Assembly: GCA_031368215.1 (NCBI GenBank)
Contig: JANLRD010000257.1
Span: forward strand, 1 to 6,916
Direction of reading: 5' to 3'
DNA from: JANLQX01 sp031368215
GTDB lineage: Bacteria > Actinomycetota > Acidimicrobiia > Acidimicrobiales > JANYDT01
DNA: 6,916 nucleotides
The notes under the pieces were generated by a model. That model was not told the DNA's origin. It made no database searches and saw only the letters and a list, made by a program, of their open reading frames with translations. Positions 6,338-6,916 of the stretch are shown one piece after another. Both the position numbers and the translations under genes were made by a program. How positions within the stretch are numbered: position 1 is the first letter of the stretch; each line of letters starts with the position of its first letter.

Positions 6338-6376
6338 ACGATCCCATCAACTCGGCGCGCACAGAAGCGTTGGCCG

Positions 6377-6778
6377 TCAGCTGCCTGAAGGTAGCGCGGG
6401 GCTGAGGTCGAGGCGTTCGGCGAATGGCACGGCGCGCCTCCACATCGTGAGGAACAATTCCTCGCCCCGTTTGTTGGCGGTGTCAAGGGTTGCCATGGTG
6501 ACCACTCCCAACACCGAGAAGAACAGACCGATGCCGCGCATCTGGTGCATCAGTACATCGAGGCTCGGAGGCGTCGCGCCTGCTGCTCGGTACTCGGCCA
6601 GGTAGAGGTCGACGAGTTCGTCGAAGTTCCCGCACGACACCTCGGGGTCAAGACTGAGGGCGAGGAAGTAGTACAGGTCTGTGGCGCCGGGGCCGCGGCT
6701 GGTGAGTTGCCAGTCGAGGAACGCGAAATCGGCGAGCGGCGCGGTCGAGGAGAAGACACCATTGCTGGGTGTCGGCAT
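6377..6778 (-). pseudogene. C-terminal lobe of an APH/EcKinase-type phosphotransferase, detached by deletion and frameshift
   Basis: The minus-strand frame encodes the C-lobe of a kinase-like phosphotransferase: FLDWQLTSRGPGATDLYYFLA (the LDWQ metal-binding motif equivalent to DFG, plus the family's GPG-DL-YF signature), then a helical tail ending in AVPFAERLDLSPALPSGS and TGA. The HGDxxxxN catalytic loop that should precede LDWQ is missing. Directly upstream on the DNA, but in another frame, lies the N-lobe ending ADTQQWCLLLD. The gene thus lost roughly 80-110 residues (my estimate from the family layout), including the catalytic loop, and shifted frame near 6735-6746. The nominal ATG at 6778 falls inside out-of-frame N-lobe sequence and is probably not a real start. 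The product would not be catalytic. Relatives phosphorylate small molecules. The intact gene was probably convergent with the P450 operon. Confidence 0.7.
6735..6746 (-). other. Junction J2: internal kinase deletion with frameshift
   Basis: On the minus strand the N-lobe frame is recognisable to CLLLD (codon ending 6744). The C-lobe becomes recognisable about APLADFAFLDWQ (from about 6742) in a frame displaced by one base. The intervening family sequence, with the HGDxxxxN loop, is absent. The breakpoint can be placed only to about ten bases. Confidence 0.6.
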
Positions 6779-6789
6779 CGGCTCCGTTG

Positions 6790-6916
6790 TAGAAGCACGC
6801 TGGCACCCGGACGGGGCTGTCCTTCGCGAGGTGGCGGTAGAAGCCAGATTCCTTCTCGTACATACGAAGCATCGTGCCGATCATCCGGCCACCGGGATCT
6901 TGGGTCGGAATCTTGG
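6790..6916. repeat. Right copy of 127-bp direct terminal repeat
   Basis: This is identical to bases 1-127. Read on the minus strand it encodes the kinase N-lobe piece that includes SKIPTQDPGGR and the MYEKESGFYRHLA segment, and it leads without interruption into 6789 and below. Because the two copies are exact and in direct orientation, bases 6790-6916 and 1-127 probably represent the same physical DNA counted twice. Confidence 0.95.

Larger units (their letters stand above)
6648..6916 (-). pseudogene. Kinase N-lobe fragment (continuation of the chimeric frame from base 1)
   Basis: This frame enters from the window edge (equivalent to bases 1-127) and reads SKIPTQDPGGR, MLRMYEKESGFYRHLA, SPVRVPACFYNGADADTQQW and CLLLD. 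That is the N-lobe of an APH/EcKinase-type phosphotransferase, with the lysine-bearing strand (VVSKIP), the E-x-x-FYR helix and the RVP-C-Y strand. After CLLLD (near 6744) the homology stops and the frame reads about 30 arginine/proline-rich residues, which are the C-lobe DNA in the wrong frame, before a stop at 6648. No true start belongs to it: the apparent ATG at 6884 is internal to the domain. Through the terminal repeat it is one continuous frame with the oxygenase N-terminus at 1-371. Confidence 0.7.

Noticed and set aside
6338..6376. Possible terminator between the convergent P450 and kinase genes
   Set aside because: No stable GC-rich hairpin followed by a T run could be found in the 39 bases.
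1..6916. Plasmid, phage or transposon identity
   Set aside because: Apart from the end repeat there is no replication, capsid, transposase, integrase or toxin-antitoxin gene, and no inverted terminal repeats. The end repeat alone does not identify a mobile element.

Overview
The window is a compact, GC-rich (about 60-65% by eye) bacterial segment. It holds six same-strand metabolic genes flanked on both sides by broken genes. The mix of short-chain dehydrogenases (SDRs), a soluble bacterial P450, a ThuA-like protein, an amidohydrolase and fragments of an isopenicillin-N-synthase-type oxygenase and an APH/EcKinase-type phosphotransferase is typical of environmental Actinobacteria (for example Acidimicrobiia or mycobacterium-like lineages). 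That taxonomic guess rests on gene content and codon bias only. No rRNA, tRNA, CRISPR array, transposase, integrase, replication initiator, partition or mobilisation gene is visible.

Layout: 1-371 (minus) carries the N-terminal domain of a 2-oxoglutarate/Fe(II) oxygenase fused in frame to an internal piece of a kinase N-lobe. About 372-657 is a non-coding, divergent control region with a small inverted repeat. 658-6337 (plus) is a tightly packed operon: divergent SDR with a degenerate catalytic tetrad (658-1401), ThuA-domain protein (1398-2201), metal-dependent amidohydrolase (2247-3563), classical SDR (3560-4339), classical SDR (4332-5093), cytochrome P450 (5123-6337). Three junctions overlap (ATGA, GTGA and an 8-bp overlap). 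The other two are short gaps with strong Shine-Dalgarno sequences. 6377-6916 (minus) is the rest of the kinase, with an internal deletion and frameshift.

Bases 1-127 are identical to bases 6790-6916. The sequence therefore closes into a 6789-bp circle, or is one unit of a head-to-tail repeat. An overlap of exactly 127 bases is a common de Bruijn assembly k-mer length, so it is probably an assembler overlap and not a biological terminal repeat. Closing the circle joins the two minus-strand fragments into one chimeric reading frame: oxygenase N-terminus, then kinase N-lobe, then (after a deletion and frameshift) kinase C-lobe. The natural reading is that a chromosomal interval, cut inside an oxygenase gene on one side and inside a kinase gene on the other, was joined end to end by excision, tandem amplification or a chimeric assembly. 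The six genes between stayed intact.

Functionally the operon looks like an oxidative catabolic or tailoring pathway: P450 hydroxylation, alcohol/ketone interconversion by the SDRs, hydrolysis of an amide, lactam or ester-like bond by the amidohydrolase, and a ThuA-type step of unknown chemistry. The substrate cannot be read from the sequence. The flanking oxygenase and kinase probably belonged to the same neighbourhood before the rearrangement.
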